Positions 54,092 through 62,357 of a DNA stretch of 64,000 nt are shown here, one piece after another. A model generated the notes under the pieces. That model made no database searches, was not told where the DNA came from, and was given only the letters and a program-made list of their open reading frames with translations. The position numbers and the translations under genes are program-made. Positions within the stretch are counted from its first letter, which is position 1; every line of letters starts with the position of its first letter. Source of the DNA: Scytonema hofmannii PCC 7110 (GTDB taxonomy: Bacteria > Cyanobacteriota > Cyanobacteriia > Cyanobacteriales > Nostocaceae); contig NZ_KQ976354.1 of assembly GCF_000346485.2 (NCBI RefSeq), forward strand, positions 2,474,200 through 2,538,199. Direction: 5' to 3'.

Positions 54092-54111
54092 GAGTTGTCA
54101 GTTGACAACTC
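54092..54111. promoter_or_regulatory. 20-bp palindrome, possible operator
   Basis: GAGTTGTCAGTTGACAACTC lies about 40 bp before the small ORF and 155 bp before the HTH gene. Its symmetry fits a repressor site, but no second copy was found. Confidence 0.35.
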
Positions 54112-54149
54112 ACTCTGTAGGAATTAAGATCGTATATGTGTTTTAGGTA

Positions 54150-54236
54150 ATGGCAAATAAACACCCCACCAACCATGCAAAACAGATTCGTCGAGTAGTA
54201 GATAAGTGTATTTATCAACAAGAAGAAGAAGACTAA
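54150..54236 (+). CDS. Possible 28-residue ORF before the HTH gene
   Basis: An ATG preceded by TTTTAGG opens a 28-codon frame (MANKHPTNHAKQIRRVVDKC, then IYQQEEED) that ends 29 bp before the HTH gene. The basic-then-acidic composition resembles the end of a small antitoxin or toxin, but the frame is short and could be chance or a remnant. Confidence 0.35.
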   Translation: MANKHPTNHAKQIRRVVDKCIYQQEEED

Positions 54237-54265
54237 TGACTACTTTTAGGAGAGGGTAAGATCAA

Positions 54266-54808
54266 ATGCGAGAATATGAATTTACTTTAAAATTCAGACT
54301 CCCCGATCCTACGATTGATACTGGTATGTACGTCGATGCCCTCTATGAATCAGGTTGTGATGATGCCATTATCGGCACTGGAATAAAGGGGCTTATTGCG
54401 CTTGATTTTATCCGTGAAGCACCATCAGCGTATGATGCAATGTCGAGCGCAATAAAAGATGTAAGAAAAGCTATCCCGCAAGCGGAGGTTGTCGAGGCTT
54501 CACCCGATTTTGTTGGTGTGACTGATGTAGCAAACCTCCTGGGATGCTCTCGACAAAATGTTCAAAAGTTACTATCGAACAGCATTTCAAATCGCCCCCC
54601 TGCTGTCTACGGAGGGGCGCAATCTGTTTGGCATCTCTTTGAGCTTCTTATATGGTTGATTGAACATAAGAGCTATCATGTTGACGAATCTTTGGTAGAA
54701 GTTGCTAAAATCACTAGAAGTTTAAATCTCGTCAAACAATCTGAAATGCTCGACCCTGAGATACAAAAAAAAATTCAGGATCTTTTTTCTAACAATATAA
54801 ATACCTAA
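54266..54808 (+). CDS. HTH DNA-binding protein of unknown role
   Basis: The 180-residue protein has an N-terminal alpha/beta part (REYEFTLKFRLPDPTIDTGMYVD) and a helix-turn-helix near 85-100 (GVTDVANLLGCSRQNVQKLL), then a helical region (WHLFELLIWLIEHK). It is preceded by GGAGAGGG. It sits between two direct copies of the ABC1-kinase 3' end, so it is probably part of a small acquired cassette. Possible partner: the 28-residue ORF upstream. Regulation through the palindrome at 54092 is plausible but unproven. Confidence 0.7.
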   Translation: MREYEFTLKFRLPDPTIDTGMYVDALYESGCDDAIIGTGIKGLIALDFIREAPSAYDAMSSAIKDVRKAIPQAEVVEASPDFVGVTDVANLLGCSRQNVQKLLSNSISNRPPAVYGGAQSVWHLFELLIWLIEHKSYHVDESLVEVAKITRSLNLVKQSEMLDPEIQKKIQDLFSNNINT

Positions 54809-55036
54809 AAAATCCGATATTTCCTTTTACTATTTGCAAGGTTCTATGAATAAGTTTTAGTCCGTTATAGCGTTTTCTAGTCTGTTGAGGTACAAATTTA
54901 TCCGCGTCCATCCGCGTTCATCTGCGGTTAGTTATTTCTTCCTTTTCCATAATTTAGGACGGGCGAGACGCCCATCCCACAAGAGTTGTAAAAAATTGTT
55001 CTTCCAAACTAAATGTGTTTTAGCTTAATACTCTAG

Positions 55037-57148
55037 CTACACATTAGCAGGTGGTAAAGACAACCTAGTCGGTTGACCGATCGCACCACCTTCACGAGCA
55101 ACAACTTCTGCTGGTTCTTCCGACGCTAACAATTGCCGAATTAACCGTGCGATCGCTTTTTGTGCTAGCTGGTTGGCTATTTGTTGACCCAAAAGTTGCA
55201 CGCCCGGATTGAATAACAACTGAGCAAGTTGGGGTGCAAGTTGCATGGGGTCGAATCCGCGAGTTTCTTGAAGAATATTTAAGATACGCTTGATATGATC
55301 CAAGGTTTCTTGTTGCTCAATTGTCGCACTGGGGGTTTCATTAATTGCTGCAATTCCTACTCTTTCTCGTAGTAAATATGTAAAGTTATGCAAAACATTT
55401 GTAGTCGCTGCATTCACCCCTTTGAGCAATTCATCAACTAACTTGTCGCGAATAAAAGCGCCACGTTCGGAAGATAAAAAGTCTATTCCTTGATTCAGAA
55501 CTAAGTTGAAATCATAATCTTCATTATTGCGAGCATTGCGTAATAAATTTTCTAACCGATTCCAACGAAATCTACCTTCTTTAAATAACAAATCTTGCAA
55601 AGATGCTCTTAATGCAGGTGCTGGATCGGTTAATAGACGTTTAGCAACATAGGGATATGCTTCACTCAAAACTTTGAAGTTAGGATCTATATAAATAGCA
55701 ATTCCTTCCAAAGTCACCAAAGAACGAATAATTAAAGCGTAATATGGTGGTACGCGGAAGGGATATTCATACATCAAAGTTGAAAGGTCATCGGTGATAC
55801 TTTTGATGTTTAACTGAGCGACGCTAGCGCCTTGAGCATCGGCAAACACTTTAGCAAAAGCTGGAACAATCGGTGCTAAATTCGTATCCGGTGATAAGAA
55901 ATCTAACTTGACATAATCTTGTACCAAAGCCTCAAAATCGCGATTGACGACGTGAACGATCGCTTCGAGTAAACCATAGCGTTGCTGCGGCTGAATTTCG
56001 CTCATCATCCCAAAATCTAAATAAGCTAATTTGCCATCTAGAGTTGCCAATAAATTTCCAGGATGGGGATCGGCGTGGAAAAATCCGTGTTCGAGTAACT
56101 GACGCAAGGAACATTGTACGCCCACTTCTATTAAATAACGAGCGTTGATTCCTGTTGAGCGGATTTCTTCGGTTTGAGTTAATTTAATACCATTAATCCA
56201 CTCCATGGTCAAAACACGACGATTTGTGTATTCCCAATATATTTTGGGAACATAAACATCTTTTAGATGACCGTAAAGTTGGAAAAATCTCTCCGCATTT
56301 TCTCCCTCATGAATATAGTCCATCTCCTCAAAAATGCGAGTCCCTAATTCATCAAGAATACCTGCAAGATCGCTCCGGACTCGTTTAACTTTTTTCTGCC
56401 CCCAAACAGCAATTTTGCGGAGAATATATAAGTCAATAGTAATGCGTTCTCGTAAGTCTGGACGTTGAACTTTAATAGCGACTTCTTCACCCGTATTGAG
56501 TCTACCTTTGTAAACTTGACCCAAGGAAGCTGCTGCTATGGGATCGCTTGAGATATCGAGATAAATTTCTTCTGGAGGTAAACCGAGTTCTTCTTCAATA
56601 AATTTATAAGCTATTTCATTGGGAAAAGGTGGTAGCTTATCCTGTAATTGAGCGAGTTCTTCCAAATAGACAGGAGGCACTAAATCTGGTCTGGTGGATA
56701 AAGCTTGTCCAATTTTAATGTATGCTGGTCCAAGATTTGTTAGCAGTTTTCGCAAGTGAATCGCTCGGCGTTGGTCATTTTTGACAACAACCCCTCGTTT
56801 GCTATCCCACCATACCCCAAAAGCAAATGACAGAGTTGGGACTAAAACTGCAAATACACGACGCAAAACTTTTAAGGGCGTTTGCTGATAGTTTGCCGCA
56901 ATCTCCCTGGCATCGTAGCGTATTTCTTCCGATTCACGTTTCCTACCTAAAGGCACGCGATCGCTTTTATATGGTAAGCTGTCCCCCTTATCGACCACCA
57001 CATTTCTCAAAACTGATTGTGTAGCAGACAGTTCGTTTTGGCTAATTTTACCTGCATGGCGATCGTTCACAGACACTTCTATCACCGAGATAATCTTAGA
57101 AGGGTCTTTATTTGGTTGAGAATTATAGGAATCTGTCTTGGCATTCAT
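55037..57148 (-). CDS. ABC1/UbiB family atypical kinase
   Basis: The 703-residue protein is a UbiB/ADCK-type kinase: KLLTNLGPAYIKIGQALSTRPDL, AAASLGQVYKGRLNTGEEVAIKVQRPDL (Ala-rich nucleotide loop, Lys), HADPHPGNLLATLDGKLAYLDFG as catalytic and metal region. Cyanobacterial ABC1K proteins act in thylakoid prenyl-lipid metabolism and stress. The C-terminal 150 residues are helical and vary among paralogues. The 3' end of this gene is duplicated at 53848-53987. Confidence 0.92.
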   Translation of the reverse strand: MNAKTDSYNSQPNKDPSKIISVIEVSVNDRHAGKISQNELSATQSVLRNVVVDKGDSLPYKSDRVPLGRKRESEEIRYDAREIAANYQQTPLKVLRRVFAVLVPTLSFAFGVWWDSKRGVVVKNDQRRAIHLRKLLTNLGPAYIKIGQALSTRPDLVPPVYLEELAQLQDKLPPFPNEIAYKFIEEELGLPPEEIYLDISSDPIAAASLGQVYKGRLNTGEEVAIKVQRPDLRERITIDLYILRKIAVWGQKKVKRVRSDLAGILDELGTRIFEEMDYIHEGENAERFFQLYGHLKDVYVPKIYWEYTNRRVLTMEWINGIKLTQTEEIRSTGINARYLIEVGVQCSLRQLLEHGFFHADPHPGNLLATLDGKLAYLDFGMMSEIQPQQRYGLLEAIVHVVNRDFEALVQDYVKLDFLSPDTNLAPIVPAFAKVFADAQGASVAQLNIKSITDDLSTLMYEYPFRVPPYYALIIRSLVTLEGIAIYIDPNFKVLSEAYPYVAKRLLTDPAPALRASLQDLLFKEGRFRWNRLENLLRNARNNEDYDFNLVLNQGIDFLSSERGAFIRDKLVDELLKGVNAATTNVLHNFTYLLRERVGIAAINETPSATIEQQETLDHIKRILNILQETRGFDPMQLAPQLAQLLFNPGVQLLGQQIANQLAQKAIARLIRQLLASEEPAEVVAREGGAIGQPTRLSLPPANV

Positions 57149-57430
57149 GGGCTTACCACTGCATCGGAATTAATATGTTAATTATTGTAACAATATGTTA
57201 CGCAATAAATCAGTTATTGGTCACTGGTCACTGGTCACTGACTACTGGTCACTGATAAAAAAAGTTTATCCTTACCACCAATCTTTGTGAAACTCAAATT
57301 AAACTAGGTTAGGTAGACTCAAGGGGTTTTTGTTCAATGGTATTAGGTATAGCCGATCGCTTACAGGTCATTCTTAGTGTCTCTTGAATTGGAAATATCC
57401 GGCGTCTGTCCTCACGGAGAATTTAACTAG
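57149..57430. other. Intergenic region with heptamer array
   Basis: A GGTCACT array (57219-57256, one unit interrupted) lies between the divergent ABC1K and recN genes. Promoters for both should be here. A CGATCGC site is at about 57354. Confidence 0.6.
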
Positions 57431-59206
57431 ATGTTGCTCTCTCTGCGAATAGAAAACTTTGCTCTCATTGACCAACTGGAATTGGAATTTGGCGCTGGAC
57501 TCAATGTATTGACAGGTGAAACCGGCGCAGGCAAATCCATCATCTTAGATGCGATTGATGCCGTCCTCGGTGGCAAAGTCTCCAGCCGTGTCATTCGTAC
57601 TGGCACAACTCGGTCAATGGTAGAAGCGACCTTTACCTCTAACTCTGCATTAGCCGCTTGGCTGAGCGAACAGGAAATAGATTCAATTGATGAAAACTCC
57701 ATCATTCTTAGTAGAGAAATTACGGAAACCACCAGTAATATCCGCAGTCGTTCGCGGGTTAATGGAGTGTTGGTGAATCGGCAAGTCATGTCCGGGCTGC
57801 GCGATCGCCTTGTGGAAATCACGGCTCAAGGTCAAACTGTACAAGTGGGACAATCTGCCCAAGTTCGCGATTGGTTGGATGTTTATGGCGGTAACTCCTT
57901 AATCAAGCAACGCCAACTTGTTGCGGCTGCTTTTGGTATATATCAACAAGCCCATCTCATGCTGGAAAAACGCCGGACATCAGAACGAGAACGGCTACAA
58001 CAGTTAGACTTGTTGACGTATCAAGTACAGGAATTAAAAGCTGCTAACTTGAGCGATCCTGAGGAATTCGATAAGCTTTTACAAGAGCGGGAACGCCTCA
58101 GCCATGTCGTTGAACTGCAGCAAATGAGTTACAAAGTCTATCAAGCTTTGTACCAAAATGATAATGAAGCCCCAGCAGCAGCAGACCTTTTGGGAGATAG
58201 TGAGGTCACATTAACCGACATGGTTGAATATGATACTCAACTGCAACCGCTGTTAGACATGATTAGGGATGCTCAAGCAACTTTAGCAGAAGTTGCACGG
58301 CAAGTGAATGCCTATGGGGAAGGATTAGAAGCCGACCCGCAACGCTTGGAAGAAGTAGAAGAGCGAATTCGAGAGTTAAAGCAAGTTTGCCGAAAGTACG
58401 GTCCCACCCTAGCAGAAGCTATAGCTTTTTACCAACGTATTCATGAAGAATTATCTCAGCTTAATAATAGCGAACAATCTATAGAAAGCCTGGAAAAGCA
58501 AGAAAGAGAATATCTGTCAAAACTTACTGAAGCTTGTCAGGAATTAACTCAATTGCGGCGGACTGCTGCGACTGCCTTAGAAGCAGAACTTATAAGAGAA
58601 TTAAAGCCGTTGGCAATGGATAAGGTAAAGTTCCAAGTGGAAATTGTTCTGGTTTCGCCAACAATAGCAGGGGCAGATAAAATCACCTTTTTATTTAGTC
58701 CCAACCCAGGAGAACCGCTACAACCTTTAACAGAAATTGCCTCTGGTGGTGAAATGAGTCGCTTTTTGTTAGCACTGAAAGCTTGTTTTTCCCAGGCTGA
58801 TGCAGTAGCAACATTAGTGTTTGATGAAATTGATGTTGGGGTTTCCGGACGAGTTGCCCAAGCAATTGCCGAAAAATTACACCAACTCGGTCAATTCCAC
58901 CAAGTTTTGTGTGTCACACACCAACCTCTTGTAGCAGCAATGGCAGATCGTCATTTTCGAGTCGCAAAACAAGTGATTAATACGGATAAAGGTCAAAAAG
59001 CAACCAACGGAAACTCAGAACAGCGTACCGTTGTACGAGTCACCGCTTTAGACAACTTGAGCAAGCGGCGGGAAGAACTCGCGCAGCTCGCTGGTGGACA
59101 GTCCGCACAAGAAGCGATCGCTTTTGCAGAATCGTTGTTAACCCAAGCCGCCAATCACCAAACAAAGTCAAAAGTTAAAAGGGGAAAATTAGGGAGTAGG
59201 GGGTAG
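57431..59206 (+). CDS. recN: DNA repair protein RecN
   Basis: The 591-residue SMC-like ATPase has an N-terminal Walker A (TGETGAGKSIILDAIDAVLGG, residues about 29-49), a long coiled coil (about 150-380, QLLVAAAFGIYQQ onwards), and a C-terminal signature and Walker B (ASGGEMSRFLLALK, LVFDEIDVGVSGRVAQ). RecN acts early in double-strand-break repair. The terminal residues GKLGSRG and the TAG stop are read from a GGAGTAG-type heptamer array, so the natural end has been replaced. No other gene is cotranscribed. Confidence 0.95.
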   Translation: MLLSLRIENFALIDQLELEFGAGLNVLTGETGAGKSIILDAIDAVLGGKVSSRVIRTGTTRSMVEATFTSNSALAAWLSEQEIDSIDENSIILSREITETTSNIRSRSRVNGVLVNRQVMSGLRDRLVEITAQGQTVQVGQSAQVRDWLDVYGGNSLIKQRQLVAAAFGIYQQAHLMLEKRRTSERERLQQLDLLTYQVQELKAANLSDPEEFDKLLQERERLSHVVELQQMSYKVYQALYQNDNEAPAAADLLGDSEVTLTDMVEYDTQLQPLLDMIRDAQATLAEVARQVNAYGEGLEADPQRLEEVEERIRELKQVCRKYGPTLAEAIAFYQRIHEELSQLNNSEQSIESLEKQEREYLSKLTEACQELTQLRRTAATALEAELIRELKPLAMDKVKFQVEIVLVSPTIAGADKITFLFSPNPGEPLQPLTEIASGGEMSRFLLALKACFSQADAVATLVFDEIDVGVSGRVAQAIAEKLHQLGQFHQVLCVTHQPLVAAMADRHFRVAKQVINTDKGQKATNGNSEQRTVVRVTALDNLSKRREELAQLAGGQSAQEAIAFAESLLTQAANHQTKSKVKRGKLGSRG

Positions 59207-59275
59207 GGAGTGGGGAGTAGGGGGTAGGGGGTAGAGATCACTGGTCACTGGTCACTGGTCACTGGTCACTGATTA
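59188..59275. repeat. GGAGTAG array followed by GGTCACT array
   Basis: About six GGAGTAG/GGGGTAG units (59190-59236) supply the stop codon of recN. They are followed by about five GGTCACT units (59239-59272) that end next to the stop codon of the convergent Ap4A phosphorylase gene. Confidence 0.95.
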
Positions 59276-60205
59276 AATGGCGACATGCTTCAGAAGAGTC
59301 ATTGGTCCAATATCTTTGAGAAGTTGCATCTGTCGCTCATTTTTCACAAACAAAGAACCAGCAAATCCTAAAGAGTTGACAGAGATAGACTCAAAACTCT
59401 CTTGCGATCGCGGCACAATTAACATCCATTGTCGGGTAGCTAGCAGATTGTAAGGAGCAGATTGCTTGTTTTCGCTTCCTGGCGTGTTTTCTATACCTAC
59501 GTTTTGGAGAAGGGTACGGTAGCACTCGAAGGTGGCTTCAGCAGTGGCTAATGGTGACTGCATATCCTTGACATTTAACCGTATATATGCATTTTTAAAA
59601 GGCAGTTGCGGTATAGTCGCGATGGATCTCTGAAACTGAGCAGATGCTAATAGAGGTTCTATTGGTATCGGAGCACCACTCGGTATAAATGGAAGCGGAA
59701 CCAATTGCAAGTGCTTGTGTCTCTGACTAGCACCCGCGACTTTACCACCGTTGTAAAATACCAAACCATCAATTTCAGCCAAGCAAGCCCGCACAGCAGC
59801 AAAATCTTCCAAAGTCAGTAAACTTTCTTGTTCTTCAAAAGCACGAGTAATAATCAGCAGGTGATAATCAACTACATTATATTTGTTCAAAATACATACA
59901 TGAGTCTCTGAAATATCAGCTACAAACAAATCCTCTTCGTAAGGAAGAAAAGGATTAAATTCTTTTCTAGGACGGGTTATTTGTTTGAGTTGCTCTTTTT
60001 TGGCTGCATCCTTACGAACTAGATTAGATAAGACCCGTACCAGGAAGCGAACGCCATCCTGTTCAACAAATTCAAACTCTGTAGGAATTGACAGCAACGA
60101 TTGCTTTGCAAGAGCGTACTCAGTCTGTTCTTTGACACGTTTCCATAACATACCGGGTAGCGTGCCTGTTGTTCTCCCCTGTGACGTGGATTTTTCTCCT
60201 GACAT
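59273..60205 (-). CDS. ATP adenylyltransferase (Ap4A phosphorylase)
   Basis: The 310-residue protein belongs to the HIT-like GalT branch, with the catalytic HxHxQ in ASQRHKHLQLVPLP (near 162) and the surrounding motif NVVDYHLLIITRAFEEQ. It breaks down Ap4A to ATP and ADP using phosphate. N-terminal region WKRVKEQTEYAL is typical. The gene is convergent with recN. Its stop codon TAA directly precedes the heptamer array. The length is normal for bacterial members. Confidence 0.9.
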   Translation of the reverse strand: MSGEKSTSQGRTTGTLPGMLWKRVKEQTEYALAKQSLLSIPTEFEFVEQDGVRFLVRVLSNLVRKDAAKKEQLKQITRPRKEFNPFLPYEEDLFVADISETHVCILNKYNVVDYHLLIITRAFEEQESLLTLEDFAAVRACLAEIDGLVFYNGGKVAGASQRHKHLQLVPLPFIPSGAPIPIEPLLASAQFQRSIATIPQLPFKNAYIRLNVKDMQSPLATAEATFECYRTLLQNVGIENTPGSENKQSAPYNLLATRQWMLIVPRSQESFESISVNSLGFAGSLFVKNERQMQLLKDIGPMTLLKHVAI

Positions 60206-60311
60206 AGTTAACTATTCGTATAAGAAAAATTCTAAAAAACATTACCTTTACTGTACCGAATATCTAGCACTCCCAGTTTTGAGGGAGAATAAAAACACGG
60301 AAAATCAGAGG

Positions 60312-60866
60312 GTGCGAAAAAAGAATCTTTTGAGGTTGAGTGTGATCGTTGCAGCCCTGTTCATAGCTACGTTGATAGACGTTACAGCCCCATCAGTCGT
60401 TTTATCAATTCACAAAAATGCTCCAGATAAAACCAGAATTGCCACTCTAGCAAACGGTAAATATCAGTTTTGCAGTCAACCCGACCCTAAAGATTGGCAA
60501 GATGGGGCGGGAGTGTGTTTTAACTTTAGTAAAGCAGGCGATCGCGTTAGTGGATACTATGGTTATCCCCACTCAGATCGTTTTGTTTGCATCAGAGGTA
60601 AAGTTAATGACAGTTTCATTAAAGGCGAAGCTCTAGAAATATTATGGGCTGTTAATCCTGAGTCCAACATATCAAAGTCCAAGATTGAGTGGGACTCGGA
60701 ACATCGCTTAACACTTGGCAAAGGAAACATTATCCGTACTGAAGAGGGTATAGACGGTACTCTTAGTTGGGTTTTCTTCCCCAAAGCCTCATTAAATGTG
60801 AGTAGATTCTATCGCTACAGTGCTCCTCGCATGACACCTCCATCACAACTATGTTTGTGGAACTAG
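60312..60866 (+). CDS. Exported or membrane-anchored protein of unknown function
   Basis: The 184-residue product has an N-terminal hydrophobic segment (LRLSVIVAALFIATLIDV), so it is anchored or secreted. The mature part has ANGKYQFCSQPDPKDWQDGAG and GDRVSGYYGYPHSDRFVCIRG, a beta-rich pattern seen in cyanobacterial exported proteins. The GTG at 60312 was chosen because the longer frame (from 59985) lies over the start of the opposing phosphorylase gene. Function unknown. Confidence 0.65.
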   Translation: MRKKNLLRLSVIVAALFIATLIDVTAPSVVLSIHKNAPDKTRIATLANGKYQFCSQPDPKDWQDGAGVCFNFSKAGDRVSGYYGYPHSDRFVCIRGKVNDSFIKGEALEILWAVNPESNISKSKIEWDSEHRLTLGKGNIIRTEEGIDGTLSWVFFPKASLNVSRFYRYSAPRMTPPSQLCLWN

Positions 60867-60951
60867 CGTAGAGTTCATCTATCTGAAAATAGCTGGAATA
60901 GCTTAACCTAGAATAATTTTCCAATACTTTCAAAGTTTACAGGGTAAGCAC

Positions 60952-61173
60952 ATGGCTACTATCTTGAGCTTGATATTCTTTTTATCTTTTGTCCTACTAG
61001 CTTTAGCAGCTGTTCTAGAAAAAGCCGAAAGTATAACTAGTAAGACAGCACTGATTATCACTGTTGCATTTGGTCTATCTTTACTAATTTATTGGTACGG
61101 AGAAAAAAAAGTAGATAGCGTGACGCAAAGTATTCAAGATTATTTTGCTTATGAAAATTTGTATTGTGAGTAA
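60952..61173 (+). CDS. Small membrane protein
   Basis: The 73-residue product has two hydrophobic segments (LSLIFFLSFVLLALAAVL and TALIITVAFGLSLLIYWYG) and a polar tail. No family was recognised. It follows the exported protein by 85 bp on the same strand. Confidence 0.55.
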   Translation: MATILSLIFFLSFVLLALAAVLEKAESITSKTALIITVAFGLSLLIYWYGEKKVDSVTQSIQDYFAYENLYCE

Positions 61174-61462
61174 TCTTAACTGCTGATGTTAACAATAATT
61201 AAACTGTTTGCGCTACCAGTTCTCTTTCTCTACACATCCTTTGTCGGCGCGCTCGGGACGTGCATATATTATAAGTTTTTGGAATGTTAACTTTTTCACC
61301 TATTGTCTGGCATCTTTATCAGTTCTTTATTTTTTCTAAGTATTTTCATCTGTCATGAATTCTGTCTGTCTAAATGTACCTTGGTTCTAAGTAAGTTCTC
61401 AGAACCTCTCTTAACAGGCTGATTCATTCGCTCGACCAACCTTTGCAAAGAAGGACAAAATT
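61174..61462. other. Intergenic region
   Basis: No gene or clear repeat is seen. The last 30 bp hold a possible ribosome site (AAAGAAGGA) for the aquaporin fragment. Confidence 0.4.
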
Positions 61463-61663
61463 ATGACAGTAGCACCTCCGCTAGTTAAGCGTTGCCTAGC
61501 TGAGTTTATAGGCACTTTTTGGTTAGTGTTAGGCGGTTGTGGTAGTGCAGTCTTAGCAGCAGCTTATACAGCAGATGCTGCAAGAATTGCTGAAAGTACA
61601 AAATTTCCTTTGGGGATTGGATTAGTTGGTGTTTCTTTAGCCTTTGGTTTAACAGTCATAACT
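61463..61663 (+). pseudogene. aqpZ: Aquaporin (AqpZ) N-terminal fragment
   Basis: The first 67 codons match bacterial aquaporin Z ([20 protein letters not shown], then [12 protein letters not shown]). After that the sequence no longer matches; the expected HISGCHLNPAV with the first NPA box is absent. The frame continues into foreign DNA to a stop at 61792. The break is most simply explained by insertion of the IS1634-type element that fills the rest of the window. The 3' half, if it exists, would lie beyond 64000. Confidence 0.85.
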
Positions 61664-61937
61664 GTACGTTCGCTCATTTTTGAAGGGAGAGAGGAATTAA
61701 TACCGGACTGGGTAAGGTTTCAATACGATTATGGATCGGCTAAAACCTCTCCGTGTAATACCTGGGGGAGCAGAGAGGGCTTAACTGTGTAGTACATGGA
61801 AGGAGTCAAATGAGGATTCACCATGTATCACATGGGTGTAGTTCGTTATCAAGAACGGTTTGATAATACAGAGTATTACATCAAAGCTTCACCAATAAGC
61901 ACGTTAAACTTACGATGTAATACACCGAATCCGAGTC

Positions 61938-62309
61938 ATGTTGAAGCGGGACATTCAAGGGAAGTTTGCACTGAAAAATGATGATTATCGTCAAGTGCGT
62001 TCAGTGAGATTAACTGACGAAACTTGGAAGATTATGGGGATTGAGGCTGAATGCTTGGGGATGAGTAGAGCTGACTACTTGGAACAGTTGATGAGGGGGA
62101 ATGTTAGTCCAAGTATTACACGGAAAAAAGAGCCAATAGATCGAGCCTTAGCTACTTTTGTGGAACCAACGACTACGCCACAACAGGTGGCAACACTTGA
62201 GACTTTACGTGACCAAGTTTTACGACGATTAAAATTGGGTAAGCAAGCTCCTGGTTATAAAGCAGCACTGAAAGCCCTCAATGATTTTATTGCGGCACTC
62301 TCAAGCTAG
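61938..62309 (+). CDS. Small accessory protein of the IS1634-type element
   Basis: The 123-residue protein has RSVRLTDETWKIMGIEAECLG, which resembles an Arc/CopG-like DNA-binding start, then a linker and a helical end (PGYKAALKALNDFIAALS). Its stop is 48 bp before the transposase start, so the two are probably cotranscribed. It may regulate or help the transposase. The family is not certain. Confidence 0.6.
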   Translation: MLKRDIQGKFALKNDDYRQVRSVRLTDETWKIMGIEAECLGMSRADYLEQLMRGNVSPSITRKKEPIDRALATFVEPTTTPQQVATLETLRDQVLRRLKLGKQAPGYKAALKALNDFIAALSS

Positions 62310-62357
62310 TATACGTAACAATCCGTGCTCGCTAACATAATTCTTGCAGAAACAATC

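Larger units (their letters stand above)
53728..54149. other. Intergenic region with repeat pair and ABC1-kinase 3' copy
   Basis: It holds the GCAAAGAG-type inverted repeat pair (53761-53828) and the 140-bp copy of the downstream ABC1-kinase 3' end (listed separately). A sequence GAGTTGTCAGTTGACAACTC near 54092-54111 is a perfect 20-bp palindrome and could be an operator for the HTH gene downstream. Confidence 0.6.

Noticed and set aside
59985-60311. Upstream extension of the exported-protein frame
   Set aside because: It overlaps the 5' part of the opposing Ap4A phosphorylase gene and has no signal-peptide character. The start was set at 60312.
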